A DNA stretch of 64,000 bases from Desulfoluna limicola (GTDB lineage Bacteria; Desulfobacterota; Desulfobacteria; Desulfobacterales; Desulfolunaceae): assembly GCF_021654575.1 (NCBI RefSeq), contig NZ_AP024488.1:868001-932000 (forward strand), written 5' to 3'. The translations under genes were made by a program, and so were the position numbers. Under the pieces are notes generated by a model that had not been told where the DNA came from, did no database searches, and saw only the letters and a program-made list of their open reading frames with translations. Shown piece by piece: positions 17,180 to 27,254 of this stretch (positions are counted from its first letter, which is position 1; each line of letters starts with the position of its first letter).

Positions 17180-18052
17180 ATGGCCCGAAAAAACGAAAAC
17201 ATCCTTGAATTATTGATCCAGCTCCCTTGGTGGGTGAGCGTTCTGTTTTCCGGTGTTGCTTACGTCGGTCTGAAGTGGATTTTGCCAGGGATGGTCTCCG
17301 GCAATATGTTTGCCGAGGGGTTTGCCAAGGGCTTATCGCCAATGGCGCATTTTTTTGCCCTTGTCCTTCTTGTTCCCGCTCCCATTTCTATTTTCAACGC
17401 CTGGCGAAAGCGGCAGCTTTTGGAAAAGCAAAAGGGCATTGACACCATTCGATCCTTGAGTTGGAAGGAGTTCGAAGAGTTGGTGGCTGAGGCGTATCGA
17501 CGGCAGGGGTATGCGGTGATTGAAAACCCCGGGGGAGGTGCGGACGGAGGGATTGATGTTCGGCTGAAGAAAAACGGTCATCTTCATCTGGTGCAGTGCA
17601 AGCAGTGGCGGTCTCAGAAGGTGGGCGTCAAGGTGGTTCGGGAGATGTATGGCGTCATGGTGGCCGAGCATGCGGCCAGCGCCATTGTGATCACCTCCGG
17701 TACGTACACCCAGGAGGCTCGGAATTTTGCTTCGGGAAAACCCCTTGATTTGGTGGATGGGGCACAGCTTGAGGCCTTGATCAGCCAGGTTCAGGGCACA
17801 AAGGAAAATAAGGGCGTTTCTTCAGTTCCGATTGATAAACCTGTACAGGTGGCCGAGCCTGTGACAGTTGAGCCATCTGATCATGATCCGTCACGTTGGC
17901 AGCCTGTTCAGGCCGTCCGTACATGCCCTCGCTGTGGTAGCGAACTCGTTCTTCGAACCGCCAAAAAAGGCCCCAATGCCGGGTCGCAGTTTTATGGATG
18001 TGCCTCGTTTCCCAAGTGTCGGTATACCGAGGCTTTTCAGGTCGCGTCGTAA
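17180..18052 (+). CDS. Membrane-anchored Mrr-like restriction endonuclease with zinc finger
   Basis: 290 aa; AAAGGA precedes the ATG. Two transmembrane helices lie at about 18-38 and 53-75. Residues about 92-195 are an Mrr-type nuclease domain: SWKEFEELVAEAYRRQGY, then GGADGGIDV and VQCKQW, giving the D ... QxK active site, and IVITSGTYTQEA. A linker precedes a C-terminal four-cysteine topoisomerase-type zinc finger (CPRCG ... GC ... KC, about 251-285). Mrr-type enzymes cut modified or foreign DNA; the membrane anchor suggests action on incoming DNA, which is inference. A NYN/OST-HTH gene follows 33 bases later. A broken copy of the 5' end sits at 23097. Confidence 0.85.
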   Translation: MARKNENILELLIQLPWWVSVLFSGVAYVGLKWILPGMVSGNMFAEGFAKGLSPMAHFFALVLLVPAPISIFNAWRKRQLLEKQKGIDTIRSLSWKEFEELVAEAYRRQGYAVIENPGGGADGGIDVRLKKNGHLHLVQCKQWRSQKVGVKVVREMYGVMVAEHAASAIVITSGTYTQEARNFASGKPLDLVDGAQLEALISQVQGTKENKGVSSVPIDKPVQVAEPVTVEPSDHDPSRWQPVQAVRTCPRCGSELVLRTAKKGPNAGSQFYGCASFPKCRYTEAFQVAS

Positions 18053-18085
18053 AAGGCTTTTGGCTTTACCCATTTAATTTAGGAG

Positions 18086-18796
18086 ATGGAGTTGGCTGAG
18101 ACAAAGAATATTGCATTGTTGATTGATGCGGATAATTCTCCGGCATCGTCTATTCAGAAGATTTTTTTTGAATTGGCTCGTCACGGTAAGGTGAATATCA
18201 GAAGGGCGTATGGCAATTGGACGTCAAGCTATCTGAAGGGCTGGGAGGCTGTTCTTCAGGATCATGCCATTCAACCCATCCAGCAGTATGATCTAACCAA
18301 GGGAAAGAATGCGACGGACATAGCCATTGCTCTTGATGCCATGGATATACTCTATACAAAACAGGTCGATACTTTTTGTATTGTAACGTCTGACTGCGAT
18401 TTCACACCACTTGCAACTCGCCTTCTTTCTGATGGTAAATCGGTGATTGGTTTTGGTGAGAGAAAAACCCCTTCGGTCTTTGTAAATGCCTGCTCCAGGT
18501 TTCTGTTTCTTGATGATGAAGCCGAAAAAAACATCGACAAGTCAAAGACCAATGAACTGCGATGCGATACAAATTTGATGAACATACTACGGGATGCAAT
18601 AGCTGGGACAGAGAATGATAATGGTTGGGCAAGGTTATCGAATGTCGGTACCCATATTTCAAATCATGCATCATTTGACGCTCGAAACTATGGGTATTCG
18701 CGCCTCAGTGATTTGATAGATGCAATTGGCCTTTTTGAATTGAAACGGGACCAGGGAATGCACTTTGTTGTGCGGGATAGTCGTAAGAAGCATTGA
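18086..18796 (+). CDS. NYN-domain protein with OST-HTH/LOTUS domain
   Basis: 236 aa. Residues about 5-150 are a NYN (PIN-like) nuclease domain with the acidic motifs ALLIDADN, KNATDIAIALDAMD and VTSDCDFTPLATRL. Residues about 170-232 are an OST-HTH/LOTUS RNA-binding domain (YGYSRLSDLIDAIGLFEL). AGGAG touches the ATG at 18086, so the TTG at 18092 (MAETKNIALL) has better spacing and may be the true start. LabA/DUF88-type proteins are candidate RNases. The gene is cotranscribed with the Mrr-like nuclease and is more AT-rich than most neighbours. A shared defence role is an inference from this pairing. Confidence 0.85.
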   Translation: MELAETKNIALLIDADNSPASSIQKIFFELARHGKVNIRRAYGNWTSSYLKGWEAVLQDHAIQPIQQYDLTKGKNATDIAIALDAMDILYTKQVDTFCIVTSDCDFTPLATRLLSDGKSVIGFGERKTPSVFVNACSRFLFLDDEAEKNIDKSKTNELRCDTNLMNILRDAIAGTENDNGWARLSNVGTHISNHASFDARNYGYSRLSDLIDAIGLFELKRDQGMHFVVRDSRKKH

Positions 18797-19152
18797 AGAG
18801 ATTGGCTTACTGAATTAGGGCGAATAGGTAGTGCGTCTTGGCATACTTTATTTGTTAAATCACACCGGCAACCCGCTTTCAAGGTGGCACACCTTGCCGC
18901 CGGAGGCCGTTACCAGCGAATAGGGGGCGCGTCTTGACATGGGACATTTTCCCGTCTTCGGCGCAAGTTCCATGGATCAGGGCCATTGTTTTTCTTCGTG
19001 TCAGTCCGAAGGACTCTTCATTGTCTGCATGGTAGGTATGCTTACGTCGTTCTTAAGTGGGGTTTGCCAGGAAAATCGGTGGAAGGCATGGCCGGTCCGG
19101 AAGGGAAGAGCTCCATCTTCGTGCTCTCCCCCTCCGGCGGTCAGGTTATCGG
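18797..19152. repeat. Gap with a truncated family A repeat
   Basis: The two facing genes end here. 18865-18907 carries only the second hairpin (AAGGTG / CACCTT) and cap of family A. The rest holds no gene and no clear terminator. Confidence 0.6.
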
Positions 19153-20661
19153 TTACTGGGGATAGGAGGCGTTGTCGGGGAGCGTGTCGAGGAATTTGTT
19201 GGTGAGGCGCTCCTCGCGGACGGCCTCTTCAAGCCACAGCTTCATGAGCCCATTCTTGAACTCAAGTTTCTCTTCGATGAGCATGGGCAGGTCAACCCCT
19301 GCCAAAGCCTGGGCCTTCTCCTTGGTCGAGAAGTCCGGGACCTGATAGTTCAGGACATCATGGGCCGCCAGGACCCCTGTCAGCATGAGGTTGGCCTGCT
19401 GCGCCTTCTCGTTGGCAACGGCCAGCAGACGCAGGGTCTCTTCCGGTGCATGGAAGAAGGAGCCGTGGCTGGCGATGGAGAAGTCCCAGAGCCACTGGCC
19501 CGACCGGATCATCTGGAGCACCGGCTCCATCTCCTCTTCGGTCGCACCGATCTCCCAGGCCTTCTTGGCGTTCAGGTGCGCTGTGGCGAGGCTGTTCATT
19601 GCGATGACATGGAGCTGATCTTTGCGCTTCAGCTTCTCCTTGACGATGTTTCTAAACTCCTCTTCGCTCTGGCGGTGGCAGGTGAGACAGGAGTTTGCGA
19701 TATCGTCCAGCGGGCTTTGGATGTGGTGGGTGGAGAACTTGATGCTCCCCTTTTGGGTGTAAGGAAGATGGCAGTCGGCGCAGGAGAGGCCTCTTTTGTA
19801 GTGGATCCCGGTGACAAACATCTCATATCCCGGGTGCTGGGCCTTGAGCAGGGGCGTATCGCTCAGTGAGTGGGTCCAATCCGAGAAACCGTACTCATCG
19901 TAGTACTCCTCCATGGCCTCGGCGGTAAGCCCCTTGGCCCATGGGAGGGTTACGACCGCAGCGGTCTTGCTTTCCCCATCCTGGTTGCTGTAGGGGGTGG
20001 GGCGGAAGTAGTACTCCACATGACACTGGGCACAGGCGAGGGAGCGCATCTCCTGGTAGGTGATCTTATCGAGTTCAACACCGCTGGCCTCAAGGGCTCG
20101 CGTTAGGTAGGGCCTTGAGATCTCGAGCTGGCTGGTCTGGGTGTTGTGGCAGTCGGCGCACCCAATGGGGTTGACGATCTCACTGCCTGCCCGCGCCCAC
20201 TTTCCGGTGAAGAATTCGTTTTTGCCCTCTTTGGCCATCAATCGCGGAACATCTGATGACTTGCAGGCCCAGCAGGCCATGGGCATGGGACCGTTGTCGG
20301 CTCCGGTGGGCCCTCCGGTGCGTAGGGTGTTCCGGTTGCTCTGGAGGGCAAAGGCGTGTCCACGTGGTGAGTTGTAATCCTTGGAAAACCCGTAACCCGC
20401 CCAGAGAATCACAAGCTGAGGATACTTCTCAAGCATATCCTCGATCTTAGCGCTCTGGGATGTCATCTTCCAGGTATCGTACTGATTCGGATACGATTCG
20501 CCCCAGACATCACTGCGGGCCTCAATCCCCTTCTCCTTGATGACCGGCGCGGTGTTGAGCAGCGCCTTCTCATCTTTTTTGGTGCCGATGGACCCGAGCA
20601 TGTAGCCCATGAAGGCAACACCAATAACCACAACCACAATGATGAGTACATACCGTTTCAT
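19153..20661 (-). CDS. nrfA: Cytochrome c nitrite reductase, catalytic subunit
   Basis: 502 aa, normal for the family. An N-terminal hydrophobic helix (about 5-23) acts as signal anchor. Five heme motifs are seen: CWACK (about 129), the lysine-ligated catalytic heme diagnostic of NrfA, then CADCH, CAQCH, CADCH and CLTCH. The enzyme reduces nitrite to ammonium with six electrons on the periplasmic side. It follows nrfH by 19 bases, and GGGGGC precedes its ATG. No FNR-type site was recognised upstream of the pair. It supports nitrite ammonification or nitrite detoxification. Confidence 0.96.
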   Translation of the reverse strand: MKRYVLIIVVVVIGVAFMGYMLGSIGTKKDEKALLNTAPVIKEKGIEARSDVWGESYPNQYDTWKMTSQSAKIEDMLEKYPQLVILWAGYGFSKDYNSPRGHAFALQSNRNTLRTGGPTGADNGPMPMACWACKSSDVPRLMAKEGKNEFFTGKWARAGSEIVNPIGCADCHNTQTSQLEISRPYLTRALEASGVELDKITYQEMRSLACAQCHVEYYFRPTPYSNQDGESKTAAVVTLPWAKGLTAEAMEEYYDEYGFSDWTHSLSDTPLLKAQHPGYEMFVTGIHYKRGLSCADCHLPYTQKGSIKFSTHHIQSPLDDIANSCLTCHRQSEEEFRNIVKEKLKRKDQLHVIAMNSLATAHLNAKKAWEIGATEEEMEPVLQMIRSGQWLWDFSIASHGSFFHAPEETLRLLAVANEKAQQANLMLTGVLAAHDVLNYQVPDFSTKEKAQALAGVDLPMLIEEKLEFKNGLMKLWLEEAVREERLTNKFLDTLPDNASYPQ

Positions 20662-20680
20662 GCTTGCCCCCTATTAATCG

Positions 20681-21211
20681 TTAATGGTTCCATCGGGTAC
20701 CCAAGTTGTCCGGTGTCCCGTTAATGCTTCGAATCCGCCCGTGCGGGACCGAGCGATGGCAGTCCCAGCACTTCCGTGTGCCCAGGGCTTCTGTGTCCCA
20801 GGCGTGATACCGGTCCACATTGCCGATAAGCGTTTTAGAAAAGCTGGCATGACACCGGATACAGTTCTCCTGAACACGTCGCGCTCCGTCATCGGTGATC
20901 ATCATCCTTTTCCCATAAGTATTAAGCGTAAAGGCAACGGTGTGATTAAATCCATCCCGGCTTTTGGATGCGTACTTATCAATGTAGTTGTCCACCGGCA
21001 GGTGGCAATCGACGCATGCCGCACGCTGAGCGTGGGAGCTATGCTGCCACGTCGCATAATAGCTCTCCATGACGTGACAATTGATGCAGGCAGTGGCATC
21101 GTCGGTTAAATACGACGTGGCCTCGGACTCTTTGATCAGGTAGAGTCCCATCACCACGGCGATACAAACTGCCGCTACTGCACCATACTTTAAGGCCGTT
21201 ACCTGGTTCAT
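20681..21211 (-). CDS. nrfH: NrfH-type tetraheme quinol dehydrogenase
   Basis: 176 aa from the ATG at 21211, with GAGG five bases upstream; a GTG two codons earlier would overlap that site. A single transmembrane helix (about 9-27) is followed by four CxxCH motifs: CINCH, CVDCH, CIRCH and CWDCH. This is the NapC/NirT fold that takes electrons from menaquinol and passes them to NrfA. The gene order nrfH-nrfA is the usual one in Desulfobacterota and Epsilonproteobacteria. It is the first gene of the operon. Confidence 0.93.
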   Translation of the reverse strand: MNQVTALKYGAVAAVCIAVVMGLYLIKESEATSYLTDDATACINCHVMESYYATWQHSSHAQRAACVDCHLPVDNYIDKYASKSRDGFNHTVAFTLNTYGKRMMITDDGARRVQENCIRCHASFSKTLIGNVDRYHAWDTEALGTRKCWDCHRSVPHGRIRSINGTPDNLGTRWNH

Positions 21212-22127
21212 AGGCACCTCTTATATAAGGTTGCGCCAAAGTTAAGTGGAGTGGATTGGCGATCTCCATTTGAAGACCATTAAACGTTCGTCACTGCACG
21301 AACAGATAAGACGGGATGCGGATGGGACAATCAGGGCGAAGCGTCCCTTGACGTATGCACGAAGTCAAACACTTCGCCGTGGCATCTTCTTCGAGATCCA
21401 CCTGTAATGAAAAAAAGAGATGCGCACCTCTTCTAAGGCCTTCACGCTCTCTCTTTTCAAGACGATCGGCTGCGAAATCCCATAAAACAGGTTCATTTCG
21501 AGTGGATCTGTTATTTGAGTACATTGCACCTATAGTAATGTCAGCGATACACATTTGTCAATATCATGAACGGGATAAACACGGTCACCGACCCACATCA
21601 TCTCTGCATGACTAGATGCTATCTTTTGAGGGGACAGGTTTTTTATGCATTAACGCGTTGATCTTTCCAAGCAAAAACCAGAAATATTTATGTAGCGGCC
21701 CCGGTTCCTCGGGCACATATAATTCTTAAGCAGCCAACAAGCCCTTACTCCAACGCTAAGAGGGGACAGGCTCTTTATGCTCGACGTCTCATACCTTTCT
21801 GTGAGAAAGCATTAGTGTTGATATCCTATTTAAATTATTGCGTAATCCTATCCGTGTTGTTCCATTCCATACTATATTCTGCAAGACCAGGGAGGCGGGT
21901 GCCATGCCACGAGTTCCCCCTATGGTCGTAACGGTTTCAGGTCAAAAAGCCGCTTGCCATGTGATCAGCCGGACCGCAACGAAATAGGGGCTGGCGCTTT
22001 ATGCTGGACGTCTCATGCCCTTCTGTGAGATGTTGTAAGCGTTGATATCTTCTTTAAATTATTTCGTAATCCTATCTGTGTAATCCCATTCAATACCATA
22101 TTCTGCAAGACCAGGGAGGAGGGTGAC
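21212..22127. repeat. Divergent gap with RAYT leader copies
   Basis: The nrfHA promoter must lie in the left part, but no clear box was found. 21763-21985 is a 220-bp remnant of the RAYT leader plus 27 codons of its gene (MPRVPPMVVTVSGQKAA ... RTATK, then stop). Immediately after it, 21986-22127 is the matching leader of the intact gene, so the two are tandem copies. Both share a CTTTATGCT start and the block CTGCAAGACCAGGGAGG. Confidence 0.75.
21763..21985 (+). pseudogene. 5' remnant of the RAYT transposase, in tandem with the intact copy
   Basis: The leader and first codons (ATG at about 21904) match the intact gene closely, including the frame up to HVISRTA, then a stop codon follows. Its junction falls directly on the leader of the intact copy. 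Two other remnants end at different points of the same gene. Confidence 0.75.
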
Positions 22128-23054
22128 GTGCCACGTGTTCCCCGTATGGTCGTAACGGATTCAGGTCAAAAAGCCGCTTACCATGTGATCAGCCGGACCG
22201 CACTGGATGGTCTTCCGTTTGGAAAGGTTGAGAAAGACGAGCTGGCACGCATCATTCAGAGGTTTTCAGCGGTATACGTTGTCGAGGTGCTTGGGTTTGC
22301 GATTATGGGAAATCACTTTCACCTGTTGGTTGAGGTCAGTCCTGGGGCCATGGTTAGTGATGAAGAGGTGCGTCGAAGGTTTCGGCTTCTCTATGGGGAC
22401 GACGTTGAATTTCCTGAAGGGCGCCTGGGGGAGTATCGTGAATGGTTTTCCAGTCTGTCTGCCTATGTCAAAGATATCAAGCAGAGCTTTTCCAATTATT
22501 ACAACAAGCGAAAGAAGCGGAAAGGGACCCTTTGGGGAGAGCGGTTCAAGAGCGTGATCGTTGAACAGGGCAATACCCTGATCCATTGCCTGGCGTATAT
22601 TGACCTCAACGCAGTTCGTGCCGGGATCGTGAAGCGTCCGGAAGATTACCGCTGGTGCTCCATTGGTTACCATGTCCAGACGGGAAACAAAGACGGGTTC
22701 CTCTCGTCTGCATTAGGAATGTCTGACTTCGGGGTGACGGATGCAAGCACGCAACTTCGAAAATACCGTGAATTTCTCTATCACGTGGGAGCCATTGGAA
22801 AGAGATGCAAGGCGAACATATCGAAGGCGTTGCTCGATGAGGAAACAGTCGAGGGGTTTGAGATGACCCGTATGCGGCGTTTCAGGTACAGGACACGATA
22901 CTTTACGGATTCAGGGATTATCGGCTCCCGAGCATTCGTCGAGACGACCTATGGGACGTTCAAGGCGCAATTTCAAGCAACACGGGATAAAATCCCGAAG
23001 GCTGTTCAAGGCATAGAGGGCATGTATTCCATGAAGCGACTGTCGGATACCTGA
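22128..23054 (+). CDS. REP-associated tyrosine transposase (RAYT) family protein
   Basis: 308 aa, starting at a GTG with GGGAGGAGG upstream; two related remnants have ATG at this codon, which supports the start. It is a Y1 transposase of the IS200-like superfamily: HFH at residues 63-65 (GNHFHLLVE) gives the HUH metal site, and Tyr157 in AYIDLNAVRAG is the catalytic residue. A helical linker and a basic C-terminal third follow. RAYTs are single-copy, domesticated-looking transposases that act on small palindromic repeats. The window is full of hairpin repeats (families A and B), but a functional link is not shown. Confidence 0.9.
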   Translation: MPRVPRMVVTDSGQKAAYHVISRTALDGLPFGKVEKDELARIIQRFSAVYVVEVLGFAIMGNHFHLLVEVSPGAMVSDEEVRRRFRLLYGDDVEFPEGRLGEYREWFSSLSAYVKDIKQSFSNYYNKRKKRKGTLWGERFKSVIVEQGNTLIHCLAYIDLNAVRAGIVKRPEDYRWCSIGYHVQTGNKDGFLSSALGMSDFGVTDASTQLRKYREFLYHVGAIGKRCKANISKALLDEETVEGFEMTRMRRFRYRTRYFTDSGIIGSRAFVETTYGTFKAQFQATRDKIPKAVQGIEGMYSMKRLSDT

Positions 23055-23096
23055 CAACCTCTGTGGATGGCTTTTTTTGAAGGCGAAGGCACCCCA

Positions 23097-23241
23097 ATGG
23101 CCCGTAAAAATGAAACCATCCTTAACCTGTTGATCCAACGTCCCTGGTGGGTCAGCGTTCTGTTCTTCCGTGCCGCTCACATTGGCCTGAAGTGGATTTT
23201 TCCGGGGGGGAACGCCACGGGTTTGTCGCCAGTGGCGCGTA
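23097..23241 (+). pseudogene. Broken 5' fragment of the Mrr-like nuclease gene
   Basis: From the ATG at 23097 the frame (MARKNETILNLLIQRPWWVS...) copies the first transmembrane part of the gene at 17180. An internal deletion of about 30 bases after GLKWIFPGG follows, and similarity ends near 23241. It begins 43 bases past the stop of the RAYT gene. The rest of this gap (to 23417) holds no gene apart from the katG ribosome site. Confidence 0.8.
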
Positions 23242-23405
23242 TAAAAGCCGGGACCATGGCAACGAAATGCCCTCATTTCATTTGGCCACTGCCAGGTTTG
23301 TGGTTTCAAGAATGGCGGTGTCCAATTGATAGCCATGCCTGAAAGGTAGTCAAGCAACACATGTGATTCGATACTCATTGGTAGCTGTGTAAACCCAAGC
23401 CTTAA

Positions 23406-25613
<2,208 letters not shown>

Positions 25614-26105
25614 TCATCGTCTAACCGCCTCCATGTCCCTCGGTCCCTCCGGGGGACAGGGACTTGGAGGCGGCCTGCTCGAAAATGCAGCCTCCGGCGG
25701 CAAGGGTGGCGACGCCACATCAGGCAAAATATGAACCCGGCAACTTAATACACGAAACAGAAGATGAAAGAGGTGTCACACTTATCGGGGTGATGGGGCT
25801 CCTCGACATTCACGCATGTAACCGCCGGGGAAACACCTTGAAAGCCGATTGCCCCTTTAAAGGGAAATTCGTTCATGGACACTTTTCAAGGCCTGTGTGT
25901 TAAACCCACTCTTTCAGGTCAGGCACAAGCTGATTCGTGACCCCATTTCCTGGTTTTTCCGTCCTGCCTTTGGCTAAAATTCCCTGCCCACCGGAGGGCC
26001 ACCTTTTTTAGAAACGAATTGACTTGATATATTGATGTATAGTAGTGCCCTTCAGTTCGGCGGTGAAAAAAATGAAAAAATGTGCATTGAATCTGAGGGG
26101 TATAA
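25614..26105. repeat. Gap with a hairpin and a family E copy
   Basis: 25628-25670 is a hairpin with CCTCCATGTCCCT / AGGGACTTGGAGG arms but no T run, 12 bases past the katG stop; it may end the katG transcript. A reduced family A cap occurs near 25684. About 25735-25835 is the second family E copy (the first is at 9890-9975). The last 120 bases are AT-rich and probably carry the promoter of the next gene. Confidence 0.6.
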
Positions 26106-27155
26106 ATGAAACTTAGTTTTTCCAAGAATAGCGTTATTTCAATAATAGCTTGTTTTATAATTTGTCTTTTGATGACATCGTGTGCCTCAAAATTGAAAGT
26201 CCCGCGGCTCAAACCAGCTGAAATTAATCTCTCTTCCTACACAAATGTAACAGTTGTTCCATTCAAGGGGCCACACGGCCGTGAAATCGGTGACACGCTG
26301 ACTCAAAAATTGTTCGAGAGCAAACGTTTTGATGCGTTGGATCGATCGAACCTGGACCGTCTTTTAAAAGAGCAGAACCTCTCTATCTCTGATGTCTCCA
26401 ACCCCAATTCATCTGTCCAGTTAGGCAAGGTCATGGGGAGCAATGCCTTTATTTTCGGTCAGGTGTACACACGAAAGTACACTCTGAAACGAAGTTCATC
26501 AAAGGCGACCTGCCGCAATGATGGGAAAAAATACACCTGCCGCAGATACAAGGTCAAGGGGACGTGGAGCCTGAAGGTGGGATTTAAAATGGTCGATACC
26601 TCGACGGGAAAAATCATCGCCACCAAGGTGATTGAAGAGACAAAATCCAAATCCAAATCCAAACGCGAGGAACGGCCTGAGGTAACCTGGGACAAGGAAC
26701 GTGTCTTCAGCTCTTTGCAGAACAACCTGGTCGACAGGTTTATGATGATGATCGCGCCCTACACCGTTTACAGTGACGTTAAATTATTTGACGATGATGA
26801 CCTGCCCTGGCTTGAAACCGGGATAAAATTTGCCGAAAATGGGGATTGGAAAACGGCCATTGAAATGTTTGAATCGGCTGTTGCCGAAGCTGAGAGAAAC
26901 CCGGATATAGAGCAGAAACTTCGTGCAAGGGCCCATTACAACCTGGGGGTGGCTTACGGCTACAGCGGGCAGTACAACAAGGGCATCGAGGAGCTGAAAG
27001 AGGCATGCAAGCTGAATCCCGAAGACGTGTTTTTTGATGAGCTAAAAAAAATAAAGCAATTTCAGGTGGATGAGGAAAGGCTGAAAGAGCAGGGTGTACA
27101 CACATCGTCTATAGACAGAGTGGTGAATGTCACCGTCTTGACCATGGCCTCTTAA
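26106..27155 (+). CDS. CsgG-like lipoprotein with TPR-like tail
   Basis: 349 aa; GAGGGG precedes the ATG. A lipobox (LLMTSC, Cys26) marks an exported lipoprotein. Residues about 45-215 resemble the CsgG/curli-assembly fold: NVTVVPFKG, GDTLTQKLFESKRFDALDRSNLDRLLKEQ, VMGSNAFIFGQV and a later KVGFKMVDTSTGKIIATKVIEE. A Ser/Lys-rich run (about 178-187) precedes tetratricopeptide-like helices (about 235-310, ARAHYNLGVAYGYSGQYNKGIEELKEA). Proteins of this type are outer-membrane associated. The following gene encodes an LPP20-like lipoprotein, a pairing often seen around CsgG/LpoB/FlgT-type envelope systems. The role is unknown. Confidence 0.75.
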   Translation: MKLSFSKNSVISIIACFIICLLMTSCASKLKVPRLKPAEINLSSYTNVTVVPFKGPHGREIGDTLTQKLFESKRFDALDRSNLDRLLKEQNLSISDVSNPNSSVQLGKVMGSNAFIFGQVYTRKYTLKRSSSKATCRNDGKKYTCRRYKVKGTWSLKVGFKMVDTSTGKIIATKVIEETKSKSKSKREERPEVTWDKERVFSSLQNNLVDRFMMMIAPYTVYSDVKLFDDDDLPWLETGIKFAENGDWKTAIEMFESAVAEAERNPDIEQKLRARAHYNLGVAYGYSGQYNKGIEELKEACKLNPEDVFFDELKKIKQFQVDEERLKEQGVHTSSIDRVVNVTVLTMAS

Positions 27156-27254
27156 TACGCGATGTAACGGAAGCGAAAGCTTGCTTTCTGTGCAATTCGT
27201 CTGGATTGCCGGGAACGTGAGATTCCGTTAACCATGCTTCAAGCGGGGAACACA

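Noticed and set aside
21212..21330. FNR-like or NsrR-like box upstream of nrfH
   Set aside because: No TTGAT-N4-ATCAA or comparable inverted repeat could be identified.
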